A DNA stretch of 64,000 bases. Origin: Rhopalosiphum padi (lineage: Eukaryota > Arthropoda > Insecta > Hemiptera > Aphididae). Positions 1 to 11,060 of this stretch are shown here, piece by piece. The stretch spans positions 56,767,858-56,831,857 of the forward strand of contig NC_083598.1 in NCBI RefSeq assembly GCF_020882245.1. The letters run 5' to 3'. Position 1 is the stretch's first letter. Each line of letters opens with the position of its first letter. The notes under the pieces were generated by a model. It saw nothing but the letters and a program-made list of their open reading frames with translations, was not told the origin of the DNA and ran no database searches. Both the position numbers and the translations under genes were made by a program.

Positions 1-59
1 ATAACGATATATTACAATTTAAATATAAGTAATAACAATACAATATATCCAACTAATTA

Positions 60-205
60 TCATTGACTGACAAATCTTCTCCGTTCAGAATCGTTTTTCG
101 TATACAATGATACCCGTCATTGCATTCAAATTTAACACATCCACACGACCAGTGACCTATTCTCCATCTCTACTATACAGCAGAGCGATACCCACTTGCT
201 CACCT
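60..205. repeat. Dispersed repeat, copy A
   Basis: The segment contains AGAATCGTTTTTCGTATA-CAATGATA followed by CATTCAAATTTAACACATCC and a tail with CAGCAGAGCGATACCCAC. Related copies are found at about 1600-1690 and 10335-10440. I believe this is a high-copy aphid repeat, but that is from memory. No coding capacity was seen. Confidence 0.5.
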
Positions 206-309
206 TTTTTTTTATTTCTTTAACCTGCATGATATATTATGTTTACCTACTATATTTGAACGTTTTAAATACTGGATTATGATTTAACTTAAGGTGATAT
301 ACATTGGTA

Positions 310-511
310 CAGGCGTGCCCAACACACGACCCGCCGGCTGAATCTGGCCCTCATATTCAGTATTTTAAACACACATGATTAGATCCATAAATTTGATAAG
401 TGAATAATAATAATATTATATCTATTGTATATTTTATAAAAATTAACAAAATAAAACCGTAGGTAGGTAAGTATATACGGCCCACAAGCTGAAAAAAGTT
501 TGGCATGCCTG
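310..511. mobile_element. hAT-type MITE with 8-bp target duplication
   Basis: Short non-autonomous element of 202 bp. The left end reads CAGGCGTGCCCAAC and the complement of the right end reads CAGGCATGCCAAAC, so the termini are inverted repeats. It is flanked by cattggta (302-309) and cattagta (512-519), a 7/8 match, as expected for hAT transposition. The interior has no transposase. It lies upstream of the first visible exon of the CNB-domain gene and may be inside an intron of it. Confidence 0.75.
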
Positions 512-834
512 CATTAGTAGGTACATTAATGTGTAAAAAATATAGCAATGCGAATACATCGTTTATTTAGAATATATACAATTTTGAATATAATATACAA
601 TATGTCAATTCATATATTTTTATTTAATATAGCCAATATAGGTAATAGGTCGTAAATTATATAAGTTTATTTGTAAATAAATTATTTGATATGTACAAAT
701 AAATTTACTTATTTTCTCATATTATACATTTTACATTATATTCTCTTAATATATGTTGTAACATAATATGAATTGTAATTTATTAATCATAATTTTTAAT
801 TTTATTAAATAAATTCATAAATATAAAGGTACAG

Positions 835-1976
835 TGGAATTGATTTGCATATCAAAAAATGATTTCACGGATGTAATCAAAAATAATTTGCAACTTAAGT
901 GGAATGCAAATGCAACAGCAATAAAAAACTTTTCATATTTTAAACACCTAAGTTTATTGGAGTTAAATAGGTGTAGTACAGTTTCGTTTATTAAAACATT
1001 CAAAGGCAATGAATATGTTCTCGGTAAATATTGTTCATAATTTTTAAAGATATTAGATACAATAATATTTAAATTAATAAAAAATTGATAGTAGGTAAGT
1101 AATATTGTTTTTTTGTTATAGGAAAAGAACTAGGCGATTTTAATCATGCTCACTTTGTATTAGAAGGAGAAATAACTTTAATATTTCGTTTGGAAATTAG
1201 ACGGATGATTAATCGTAACAAAAAAGAAGTATTCTTATTAAAAAAGAATTCACAAAAATTAAATGAAAAAAAATATGAAAATGTATATGCTGAAATTTGT
1301 ACACTTTCAGCGAACTCATGTTTTAATATTGGTAATAAAAAAATTGAAAATAGTGATAATAATATTGCGCCATGTTGTTCACCAATTTACTGATTTAAGG
1401 AACAAAATTATTAATGTATCCCATGTACAAATATCTTATAAACATTACGTTGGCTTTTGTTTAACAAGTCATGAGGTATCTAAACATTTAAACGGCTATA
1501 GTATTGTTAAAAAAAAATATACTAAATTATATTAGGTAATATAAATTAATAAACTTAAAATACATGTTGTAATTTAGGCTGATATACTGTTTCAATACAA
1601 AATCCTTTTTCGTAAGCAATAAATAATAATATTTACCATTGAATTCAAATTTAACACATCCATTACTACTGCGATTTATTCAATGACGATTTATACCTAC
1701 TCGATTTCTAACTCTAGCATTATTTTCTTGCCCGATTTCATTCAATTGACATTTATAATTATTAATTACTTCTTATTGTAAGGTGAAGATATAGAAGACA
1801 AAGAATTTATAACCACCGATATTAACCATACAAGATGCTTGTGTGTTCCACATTGGTTCATGGCTGAAACAGAAAAACTTAAATGTTGGGAATTGGTAAA
1901 GTTGGATCTTAATCATATTATTCCATCTAAAGAAAAAATATTTTTAAAACTATGGCCCACCAAACAACGGCATTAA
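835..1976 (+). CDS. Cyclic-nucleotide-binding-domain protein, CNBD2-like (3' part, three exons)
   Basis: Three exons join in frame: 835-1023, 1122-1331 and 1783-1976, ending with TAA. Each intron has GT/AG ends (donors at 1024 and 1332; acceptors ending at 1121 and 1782) and the phases agree, so about 197 residues read without a stop. Exon 1 and the start of exon 2 give a beta-roll-like stretch (FKGNEYVLGKELGDFNHAHF, then VLEGEITLI). Exon 2 ends SCFNIG and continues in exon 3 as GEDIEDKEF, followed by RCLCVPHWFM and a helical tail. This order matches insect CNB-domain proteins related to CNBD2. The phosphate-binding cassette lacks the usual FGE...R arrangement, so cyclic-nucleotide binding is doubtful. 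The 5' exons were not found and may lie left of the window. Polyadenylation signals AATAAA lie at 1995 and 2011. Family assignment is from memory; the splice structure is read directly. Confidence 0.62.
1600..1690. repeat. Dispersed repeat, copy B (in intron)
   Basis: It contains TTTTTCGTAAGCAAT and GAATTCAAATTTAACACATC, matching copy A at 60-147. It sits inside the last intron (1332-1782) of the CNB-domain gene, and this may explain why that intron is longer than the 98-nt intron before it. Confidence 0.5.
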
Positions 1977-4900
1977 AATATTACAGATATTATGAATAAA
2001 CGAAGGCCATAATAAAAAAATAATAATAATAATAATATGTATGTGTTTCTTAAATCTTAATATAGTTAATACATTATATTGTATAATATGTGTAATTGTA
2101 GTTTGTAAGAATTCAATAATCAAACGGGGTCCCAAATTGTTATTAAGTAAAAAACGTATTTGTTTAGTAAAAACGAAGTATGAGTCGTATTTAATTTTGC
2201 TTTACAATATTTCAAAATATTTTTTTGAATAAAAAATACGGTTTTAATATTTTAAATTAATACTAAAATATAAATAAATTGTATTAGTAATAATTACTGG
2301 CAAGGCTGCAAAAGGGCAAGTTAATGATATTTTATAACTCAGAGATATTATGTTAACCGTGTATCATTTCAATAAGATTAAAAATTAAATTAGTAAGAAT
2401 TTTAAAACAATAAAAAAAAAAATTAATCATATTTTTAAACAAAGATTTTGATTAATTAATAATAGGGATTAATATATTTTGAGATAGGTATTATATTTTG
2501 AAACAAATATTCAATAATTATAAAATAGTTTTTTTTTAAATCTATGTTATCATAGAATATATTTTTACTTTCTCTTGTTTATAGTGACTTTTTCTTTTAA
2601 TATTTTATTAATCTTCATTTTTAGAGTAACCAAAATACTGTTAAATCAAAAATTGTTGTTTTAAAGTATCATCTATAAGATTAAACTACTGATTTCAAAG
2701 TTGCTACTGCACGAAACTTTTAGAGCGATACGCTAGCGTTAATAGTGTGTAATATATCAATACAAACCAAAATACTTTTTAAAATCAATATATATTCTCG
2801 TCCTTGTCCAGAAATTTTAAATTTCAAGAGCCGTTCTCAAACTTGGACGAACCTAATACAATCCATACGATGCAAGAATTCAACATTGTTATAGTTTAAG
2901 ATTCTGAGCAGAGAGATAGATGTATTGGTTTTACGCTTCTTGTAGAAAAAAAATGCTTCGATAATAAATATTGCGGGAGTACTTACCTAGTATTTGGTAG
3001 AAAATTGATTTAGTTGGTACTTTTTTGTTTGTTTGTGAGAGTGAGGGTTAAATAATATTCCAAATAATTTTCCTCCTGTTTATATTATTATTACAGTTAG
3101 TAATAGGTACACTTTTATCTAACGGTATGCGTACATTTTATGGTATAAGCATAGTATTTGTCTTATGCTAAGTTACATTAGATATACTAAAACTAAACGC
3201 TTAATTCATGTATCATTGAATTGATCTGGTAGAAAGATTAAACAAATTTAAACTTTAGTTTTATACACTACGTTCTTGAGTAGCTGAATGATCGATAAAT
3301 GATTTTTAAAGCATCCAAAATAACTGTTAGTTTTTTTTTAGTTTTTTTTATATCATACAAAATACTGTACATTACTTAGACTTCATAATATTTTCGTTCT
3401 TAAGCACGTACTTCATAAGTTAATTTATTTTTATTTCCAAAGTCCGTTTTTATGACATCACACGTGTCTCTATTTATTAGGCTCATTAATTAATTTAATT
3501 GTTAAATTTTACGTTCATTAACACTATGTAGTTCATCGTTTTTATTACTCGTACTATGATCAACGTGTAATATAGTGTGTAAGTAATATATTATCGTTGT
3601 GTAGTTCTATATTATTATTCACTTTAATAAAGAATGATTAATTTTCGTGAATCAGACGTCATCTTGATTCCGATCTTCATTTCATTTTAGAAACTTTTAA
3701 AGAATTTTTTTCCCGTTATAACTTATTAGACGTTAATGATTTTTCTTTTTATACCATTAGTTAAGTATTTATGAAATATATTAAATAAAAAAAAATAAAA
3801 ATATCAATAACAATACAAGTATCTCAAGTCAATGTATTTTTCAAAAAGTGCGTTACAGATTGTGTTGATAAAAATTTTATTAAAGTTTCGGTAACGAGAA
3901 TTCAAACAGAATCTGAGGTTTGCAGTCAACCACGTCACACCATAGTATCTATAATTAATCATTGTGCTGTAGTGATAGCATACATGAATAATAAACTAAT
4001 AATATAATTAAAAATTATGTTATTATAGATTATACTTTATTTATACTCATTACTATTATTATTTAATAAAACACGTACAAGGGTATTTTCGACGTTTGCA
4101 GTCGCTATTTACTTCTATAAACTTCTATACAGTGGCCTCTCATAAGCGACGCAGAGCCACAGTATTAAAATCCTGGGTTCGCCATTGCCCATTGCATATA
4201 GTATTTAGAAACAATTTACAATGGTTTAAACAAAGGTTTTATCTATGCACATATTATACAGGCATAGGGGCCCCATAAAATTTTTTGCACCAAGGCCCTA
4301 CAAAATATAGTTACGGCACTGTATAATTAAATAACTATTAAATATTATTGATAGTACCACACTACAGTACTCACTATGTATTTGACTTGGACTCATTTGC
4401 CTCTTGGAGTCAAATAGTTGTGTTAAAGACGTCTACTAATACAAATACAGTAATACATAGAAAAAAAATCATCTATTGGACTCATCACTTTGACTAATGG
4501 AATCAATAAATATTTTAAGGTCATGATTTTACATTTATCATATATATATATATATGTTGATGGTTAATACTACTTCAACTTGTCGCTTCGAAAAATATTC
4601 AAATTTTCGAAAATCTATATTTTTTTAATATACTCGTATTTATAATTTTAAGTGATTTCGAACAAGTAAAATAAATATATTCTACTTTTTTAATTATCAA
4701 TTGTTGCGTTTTTTTTTTTTTTATGAATGACAAAATTAATTTTAAATACTTAAATAAATAATTATATAATATCAAATATTTATCAGCACTTCGACAAATT
4801 TAATTTTTTTTATTTCAATTCGTTAATATGCCGTATATATTTTTATTATTTCGCCTTTATTGACTCATTTAACTAATAAATTCAAATTCTCTAAGTTGGT

Positions 4901-6501
4901 TCCAAAGTAAGTTCAATAAATGGCGACTGCTATATATATCTTTAACATTAAATACTGTTCCCCTGAAACATATGATTAGGCTGATCGTTTTACACGTGTA
5001 TGATTAACGAGTCGACGAGTCGTGTGCGATCATTTTAACGAATGAAATAATTTCTGATTATTTATAGTTTATAAAACTATTCACACCTCATTATATAAAT
5101 AACAAAAATCCTTTTCCTCATTCCTTCAATGTTTGAATCGCGTTATTAGGTTTTCAACAAATTTAATGATTGACAATACAGATAATATTTTTTGAAATCA
5201 CCCGTGGTTTAAATTAAAACTGTAAAATATTTAGTTAATTTAAAAGTTAACAAGTATTAGGCCAAAATATAGAAACAAAATAATTTTAATTTATAAAATA
5301 ACGATATGTCGATATGTATTGTTTCTGATAATATTATAATTAGAATAATATAATAAACGCACCTACTAAAATAATGATACTAAAACATCCAATAAATGTA
5401 TTTCAGTTTATCCATTGTTAGGTAAATAGTGCATCAGTAGTATTAACTATTTGTTAATTCTACTATTTTAACTTAATATTTTTTTTCATGTTTTTTTTTT
5501 TATCTATTACTTTATTTCTTTGATTTTATTTTCTATTACGAAATGGTTTAATATCGTGTAGGCCGTAGGCTAGATATACTAGAATTGTAGAAACAAATAA
5601 TGTTTACATAATAGCCTTTAGATAGGTATACAGTAAATAGTAATATATTTTTTTTTCATTCGAGTTTTCAAATCAGAGTGATTAAATAATGTTTGGTCGG
5701 TTTAATACGATAAAGAAAATCGATAACATTTGCAAAGCTGAACACTGTATGTTCATTATAAATCTAAACAATCATAATATTATGTTTATTGTATTGTGTA
5801 TGTTGAATGTAATTGTTAAAGGATTTTATTGAATAGATTTTATTCTATAGTCTCTATAGAGTCATATTATTTAAAAATTAAAAATGATAATTTTTTTTCC
5901 AACGATTATTTAGTACAATGTTTCGATAAAAATGTTCTATTAACCTAGATTCTATACATAATATTATATATTATACATTTATACACTAATATGTACCAAA
6001 TACGACAATTTTTACGTGAAACGATGTTTCGTATTTTTTCCAATGCCATTCTTAATGCCTTATTTGCGATTTGTCAGTTTAGTATACAGAGATTATAACA
6101 TTTATTTCCGTTAACATATTTATGAATAACTCAATTCAATTTTAAACGTATTTAGTTGTTATATTATGTTTATATTATGATCATATTTCTAGTTAGTAAT
6201 TTTTGCTTTAAATCTGTTAGAAATACATAAAAAAAGAAAATCAATTTATTTCTATATATTCACAAGGATTTTTATAGTGATCATTTTTTTTTTTTTTTAA
6301 TTTTGACTTTAGTAGGTTAGTACATTTAGAACTTATTCTAACATATCTATATGAATATAATATATTGTTATGTGGTTTTAAGGAGATTTTATTCAATTAT
6401 ATATTATTATTATTAAAAAAAATATAGTAAGTAGTAGTCGTAAGTATAGGTACCTGAGTAGGTCGTATTATATGAAGACGAAAGCGTTTTTTCTTTTTCA
6501 G
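1977..6501. other. AT-rich intergenic DNA with repeat fragments
   Basis: No supported gene. At about 2820-2945 there is a segment with GAGCCGTTCTCAAACTTGG and TTCTGAGCAGAGAGAT that I recognise as part of a common aphid repeat. At 4262-4321 there is a repeat end with GGGGCCCCATAAAATTTTTT and a terminal CGGCACTG. The rest is AT-rich simple sequence and homopolymer runs. Confidence 0.5.
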
Positions 6502-6615
6502 AATCATACAGTACTGATCCTAATATTTTGTATGATTTATTGCCGAACCGAGACCCACAATTCTAAAAGTTTAAACGACATGGAAACAGCTGCGTCACAT
6601 TGAACGGAGCCTGAA
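6502..6615. other. Unassigned terminal-exon candidate (both strands open)
   Basis: On the + strand a strong acceptor (ttttttctttttcag, ending 6501) precedes 20 codons ending with TAA at 6564-6566; the peptide reads SYSTDPNILYDLLPNRDPQF. AATAAA lies near 6650. On the - strand another strong acceptor (gttatttttcag, just right of about 6612) precedes an open stretch of about 24 codons whose TAA stop is inside an AATAAA. Both readings look coding-like and cannot both be assumed real. No homology was recognised and no upstream exon was found. Confidence 0.25.
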
Positions 6616-7130
6616 AAATAACGAATTATGTTAAACCACGACATATTTGAATAAAATAAATTATATGATAAGTAATTAATAAGTATAATATTTTATATCA
6701 AGCATTTTTTGTTTGTTATTTATTTATACGAGTAGATAAAGTTTTGGGAAATTATTATAATAATTAGTATAATATAAATTAATATCCCAAATGCACTATT
6801 GAATATGTAGCACGTTTAAAGTAGGTCAGTAGTGCAGGCTAGTGAACCAACAAATGGTAAAGCAGATATATTTAAAAAAAAAGTCTGGAAGAAAAGTTTT
6901 TTCTCGATGCTTTAAAGAAAATCTGAATTCACCTTGTTCTTGTCTGTATAAAAAATATTTATAATAAAATATATTATACTGGCTAAATAGATAATTTTTC
7001 AAACCAGAAAATAATAATATTAATTCGATGATATGTATTGAATATTGATAACAGATTTAATATGAAACAAAGTTAGGGATCAACTTGATTGTCATTTAAT
7101 GTGAGCTAAGGTGGTAGCAATATTTAAATA
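6616..7130. other. AT-rich DNA, nothing recognised
   Basis: Simple AT-rich sequence with no coding, RNA or transposon signature that I could support. Confidence 0.5.
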
Positions 7131-7299
7131 CAGCGAAACTTCCATATAATGAAGTCGAATGAGCAACAAAAAAAAAAAATCGTAATATGGAGGAATTTGT
7201 TAAATAGAATTACGTATTCATTAACAACAAAGGTCATAGTTCAAAAAATAAAACAAAAAATATCGTAAAATGAAAGTTCGTTATATGGCAGTTTCACTG
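7131..7299. mobile_element. TA-flanked MITE (Tc1/mariner/pogo type)
   Basis: A 169-bp element with terminal inverted repeats: left CAGCGAAACTTCCATATAAT, complement of right CAGTGAAACTGCCATATAAC. The dinucleotide TA flanks both sides (7129-7130 and 7300-7301), the target duplication of the Tc1/mariner/pogo group. No transposase is encoded. Confidence 0.75.
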
Positions 7300-8694
7300 T
7301 ATTATCATTATATATTCAAATGCTAAATACGTATATCAAATCAAATGTTTATGAATGTATGATTAAATAATTCCCATTAAAATTAATTTTTTTCTCGGTT
7401 ATTTTGAAAAGTACTGGGAATTAATAAACGCAGTAATTTATTGCTTACCTTTTTTAAAAAATTACCAGTAACGGCAGTAACACTGATTACTGTTTATTTT
7501 GATCACGATATTTCAAAAAATTAAAATAATATAACATGGTCGGTGAAGAATAAGAGATAATATAGTAAATTGTTATCATCAACTCTTTAAATAAAATCTT
7601 AAAAAAGTGAGTTATGATATGCTTGTTTCTCAAGTTTAAGTAAATATAAAATGTACACCACTGAAAATTTCGTATATGAAAAGAAGACAATAATAATACA
7701 AATAAAAATATTCAAAAACCGATTTGAAAAACCATTGAAACAAACTACATTTGGGTGCTCAAATCTATAATTATGAGTTAATATGAATTGATTCCGATGT
7801 CAAGTAGAACTTAAAAAACTAAATTAAAAAACAATGTTCTTCATTAAAATCAAAAAACTAGTTAACTAAAATTAACTAAGTAAACTAGAACTGTTGAGAT
7901 GTAGGGTTGAAAAGCCGAAAAATCCATGGGAAGTCCGAAAAAAGCCGGATCGGAATATCAAACGTCATCAAAACTAACAATTTATCAATCTGTGGTGTAT
8001 ATGAAGAAAGTTATCGTCATCGTCAATATTTAAATATTTAAACCAAGTCTACAAATCTCAATGATACTTCTGCCTCCCAAAAATTCTATTTAGTACAATA
8101 AAATTTACATTTCCAGTCATTTTCTAATAACAATGAAATTGTTCTTAATTTTTTCTATACAAATATAATATAGTACGCAATGTCCATAAATAAAAAATTC
8201 TATCTAAGCACTTAAGTTCATTGAACATTTCTTACATCTAAAAATGACATACATTTATAATTACATGAAAACGTCACTCAAAAATTAGGACATGCATATT
8301 TAGTAAAAAAAAATATTGGACCTTTATTGTTTTGAAATTTTGAATATTAAATACGTCATTGCCGTAAAAAATTGAACCAATGCTAGAAGTAGTAATGTGA
8401 CTAATTTATTAGATATTTATAATTTTTTTTCATTTATGAGGTGAACACTTTTATGTGAACTGAACTGCTCATGAAACCTTTGTAAATATTTATATTATAA
8501 AAACGATAAATAAAGATGTGTTAATTATTTTATTATAATTTAAAAACATCATCATGGAAAATATTGAACTTTCATGAATTTTACTATCCACAATACAATT
8601 TTTGATTTATCTGTGAATTTATTTTTACCGTTTTTTGGACTTATGGTATTTATATAAAGACGTTATTACATTTTGAGTTACCTATATAATTTAA
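7300..8694. other. AT-rich DNA, nothing recognised
   Basis: No supported gene. A segment at about 7395-7495 (GTACTGGGAATTAATAAACG to CCAGTAACGGCAGTAACACT) looks like an old repeat fragment, but its ends could not be defined. Confidence 0.4.
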
Positions 8695-8996
8695 CTAGCT
8701 GTACCCGTATGGCGTTACTCGTGAAAAGAACTGCAATTCAAATATCCTTTAAATTATTATTTTTGTTGTTAAGAGGTCGTTCTGGTAGCGAAATTCGACT
8801 GTAAAAACATGCTTTCGCACTTCCCGTTTTCCTCAGCTCTCGTTAGTCGTAGAAACATGGTTTATACATCAAAATAAACTTAAGAAGTTCATCTAGACGA
8901 TTTCGTTCCAGATTTTTGAATTTTTTTTCAAACCAAAAATATTTGCATTTGAAATTTACAAAATTTTATCTTATAAAATAGAAAAAAAGATATCAA

Positions 8997-9068
8997 AAAA
9001 GTGAAACGTAGTCGTCTAGTAGATGGAATTCAACGTCATCTCTTGAGCGTTGTATACGTTTCACTTTT
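8997..9068. repeat. Perfect 14-bp inverted repeat inside the Helitron
   Basis: AAAAGTGAAACGTA (8997-9010) is the exact complement of TACGTTTCACTTTT (9055-9068), with a 44-nt loop. It may be the remains of a small nested element or a hairpin belonging to the Helitron. No target duplication was identified. Confidence 0.6.
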
Positions 9069-9188
9069 ACCTGAAAGGTCTGTTAAACATAATAATATGC
9101 ATTGAATGAAAAAAAAAATTATATTTTCAATAGGAAAATTAATGCTTATTAGTAATAAGTTATTATTAATTTTTATCATTTAATAGAT

Positions 9189-9461
9189 TTAATTGATGAA
9201 GCAAAAAATATAAATTATGTCAGTATTTTTATAATAATTCAAAGATTTAAAAAATATCTTTGTAAACGACGTTGTTGAGTTTTTCGGATTGGGGACAAAA
9301 ATGTTCAGATTTAATTTGGATGTCACGCGAGAAATGGCAACATACAGTTGATCGCTTGAAAAACATTGAACACTTAGATCAATTCCGTCAAGTTTTTGTC
9401 CCTGTGCTTTATTGATCGTCATTCTAAATGCTAATTTAATTGGAAAGCGAGTACGTTTAAA
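9189..9461 (-). pseudogene. PIF1-like helicase C-terminal fragment of the Helitron
   Basis: An open stretch on the - strand reads FPIKLAFRMTINKAQGQ followed by CFSSDQLYVAISRVTS, then diverges. MTINKAQGQ and QLYVAISRV are signature segments of the last helicase motifs in Pif1-type superfamily 1 helicases, as carried by Helitrons. In the intact family this domain is part of a very large Rep-helicase protein that unwinds DNA during rolling-circle transposition. Here only about 90 codons remain, cut off upstream by a stop at 9462-9464, so it is a dead remnant. Its strand agrees with the Helitron termini. Confidence 0.75.
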
Positions 9462-9680
9462 TTAAAAAGGTAAATCTAGGGTAAATTAGTACCACAGCTC
9501 ATTAATATTATGCACCCAATCAATAAACTTCTTAGTTTTTGATTTGTAGTCTTGTACTCTTTTTAGAAAAAATAAATAATAAGTAAAAAGCGAGAAAAAA
9601 AATGTAAAGACAATGTAAAAAATGGACTAACTGATACGGTAGTTCAAATTTGAGACACTTTACTAAATTATATTATAGTA

Positions 9681-9907
9681 CAGTAGTTTTCAATCTTTTT
9701 AACCATGCGGCACACTTAATTTCCTACAACATTTTCGCGGCACACCAATCCATATAATATGTAAAGCATATTTTATATATATATATATAATATGTATTAT
9801 ATATACATATTAATAAGTAATAAAACTATAAACAGATTTTTCGTGGTAGACTCCAATAGCACTCATAGTACACAAGTTTGCCGGGGCACACCACTTGAAA
9901 ACCACTG
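9681..9907. mobile_element. hAT-type MITE nested in the Helitron
   Basis: The left end reads CAGTAGTTTTCAATCTTTTT and the complement of the right end reads CAGTGGTTTTCAAGTGGTGT. Flanking 8-mers are ttatagta (9673-9680) and ttatagtg (9908-9915), a 7/8 match. The interior is AT-rich with no coding capacity. Its insertion postdates the Helitron. Confidence 0.75.
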
Positions 9908-10334
9908 TTATAGTGCCATTGCGCAAGAGGATTTTCAACGCATGACTGTAATTTCATAGCTATTTAAATAGTCTCTAAGGCACAACTCTGATTGTATCAT
10001 AGATATTTTATTAATCCAGTTATACGAATAAATTATACGCATACATTTGCCTTGGTTAATTTCATATCCAACAATGAAAACTACATCGAAATCCATTCAA
10101 CCGTTTTGGAGTTTATCGCACAAAAAAAAAAAGCGACTTAATTTTATACTATGTAGATATATTAATGTATCAATTGATATTGAGTGATATTATATATATT
10201 ATATATTATTATAATAATTAAATACCAATAATAAAATAAATGCAATATTTTCGAGGAAAATTATATTAACCTACTATAATACTAAAAGTAAAATAATTGA
10301 CTTTAATATCGCTATATCAAATAAACGTATCACT

Positions 10335-10440
10335 TAGTGATTGGCCGATTTCTCTAAGAATCGTTTTCCGTATAGGCAATGATATATAATTAAATTTAAA
10401 TTTAACATCTACTCGAAATTTAATGCATAACAGAGACAAA
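10335..10440. repeat. Dispersed repeat, copy C
   Basis: It contains AGAATCGTTTTCCGTATAGG-CAATGATA and AAATTTAAATTTAACATC, matching copies A (60-205) and B (1600-1690). Confidence 0.45.
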
Positions 10441-10599
10441 GTATAGTAACTACTTACCTTTCATTTTTAAATTATGTTTATGTTTTATAGATATTTAAAA
10501 TTAGAATTGTATAGTTTAGCTTTTTGCTATTGCGCTTTATGCCTGTTAATTAGTTAAATAAATACCTAAGTACGTTATGTAAACAAAAGAGGATTATTT

Positions 10600-11060
10600 T
10601 GTTACAGAATTTTTTTATTGCTTCGTCGCTATGTCAGTTTTAAATTGAGTAAATACATTTTGAGAATTGTCGGAGTGATCTTGTGTGTAATACTGTACTT
10701 TCTTAAATGTATACAATTGTCCAATTTAAGTAGTGTTTGTGGGGATAAGGTTGATTTTTTTGATATTTCTTGTTGGTATTACAGCTTGTATTCTGAAGAC
10801 AAACTATTTCAAATGTGAACTAAGTTTGTAAAGCGAATTTGAAGTAGGAGCTTTACATGCCTGGTATAAATATCGTTGACGACGAGTCTGGAACTCCTAT
10901 TGAGTAGCTATTTCGTTGCACATAATTGTATAGATTCCGGTATGCTATGTTTGGTACAACCAAGCGGTTGTGCCACTAGAGTATTTGGCGTTGAAGTCAC
11001 CGGTCGCTATTTGCCACTCTCTGTGGTTTATCGCTATTTATTAGGTCTAGGTGACTTATT
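10600..11060 (-). pseudogene. LINE (Jockey-like) endonuclease remnant
   Basis: On the - strand, the stretch at about 10951-11000 reads GDFNAKYSSGTTAWLYQ, containing the GDFNAK motif of the apurinic-like endonuclease domain in non-LTR retrotransposons. After a frame change the sequence at about 10850-10945 reads RNLYNYVQRNSYSIGVPDSS, which fits the next conserved segment of the same domain. Stops and frameshifts interrupt it and no reverse transcriptase follows, so this is a dead fragment. Left of 10850 I see no clear homology. Open frames on the + strand here are probably antisense artefacts. Confidence 0.5.

Larger units (their letters stand above)
8695..10157 (-). mobile_element. Helitron, decayed, with nested MITE
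   Basis: Read on the - strand, the element starts with TCTACATAGTATAAAATTAA at 10157 and ends with GGGTACAGCTAG at 8695. The TC start, the CTAG end and insertion between A and T are Helitron hallmarks. A Pif1-like helicase remnant on the same strand lies at 9189-9461. A 227-bp hAT-type MITE (9681-9907) has inserted into it. The rolling-circle replication (Rep) domain was not found, so this 1463-bp copy cannot move by itself. A second copy with the same end sequences lies at 52116-52732. Confidence 0.78.

Noticed and set aside
1332..1535. Continuation of the CNB-domain frame past 1331 with a frameshift near 1385
   Set aside because: The donor at 1332 joined to the acceptor at 1783 gives an uninterrupted frame that fits the domain, so the open frames in between are intronic.
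4130..4321. Possible hAT element between CAGTGGCC and GGCACTG
   Set aside because: The flanking 8-mers (cttctata and tataatta) do not match, so the two ends probably do not belong to one insertion.
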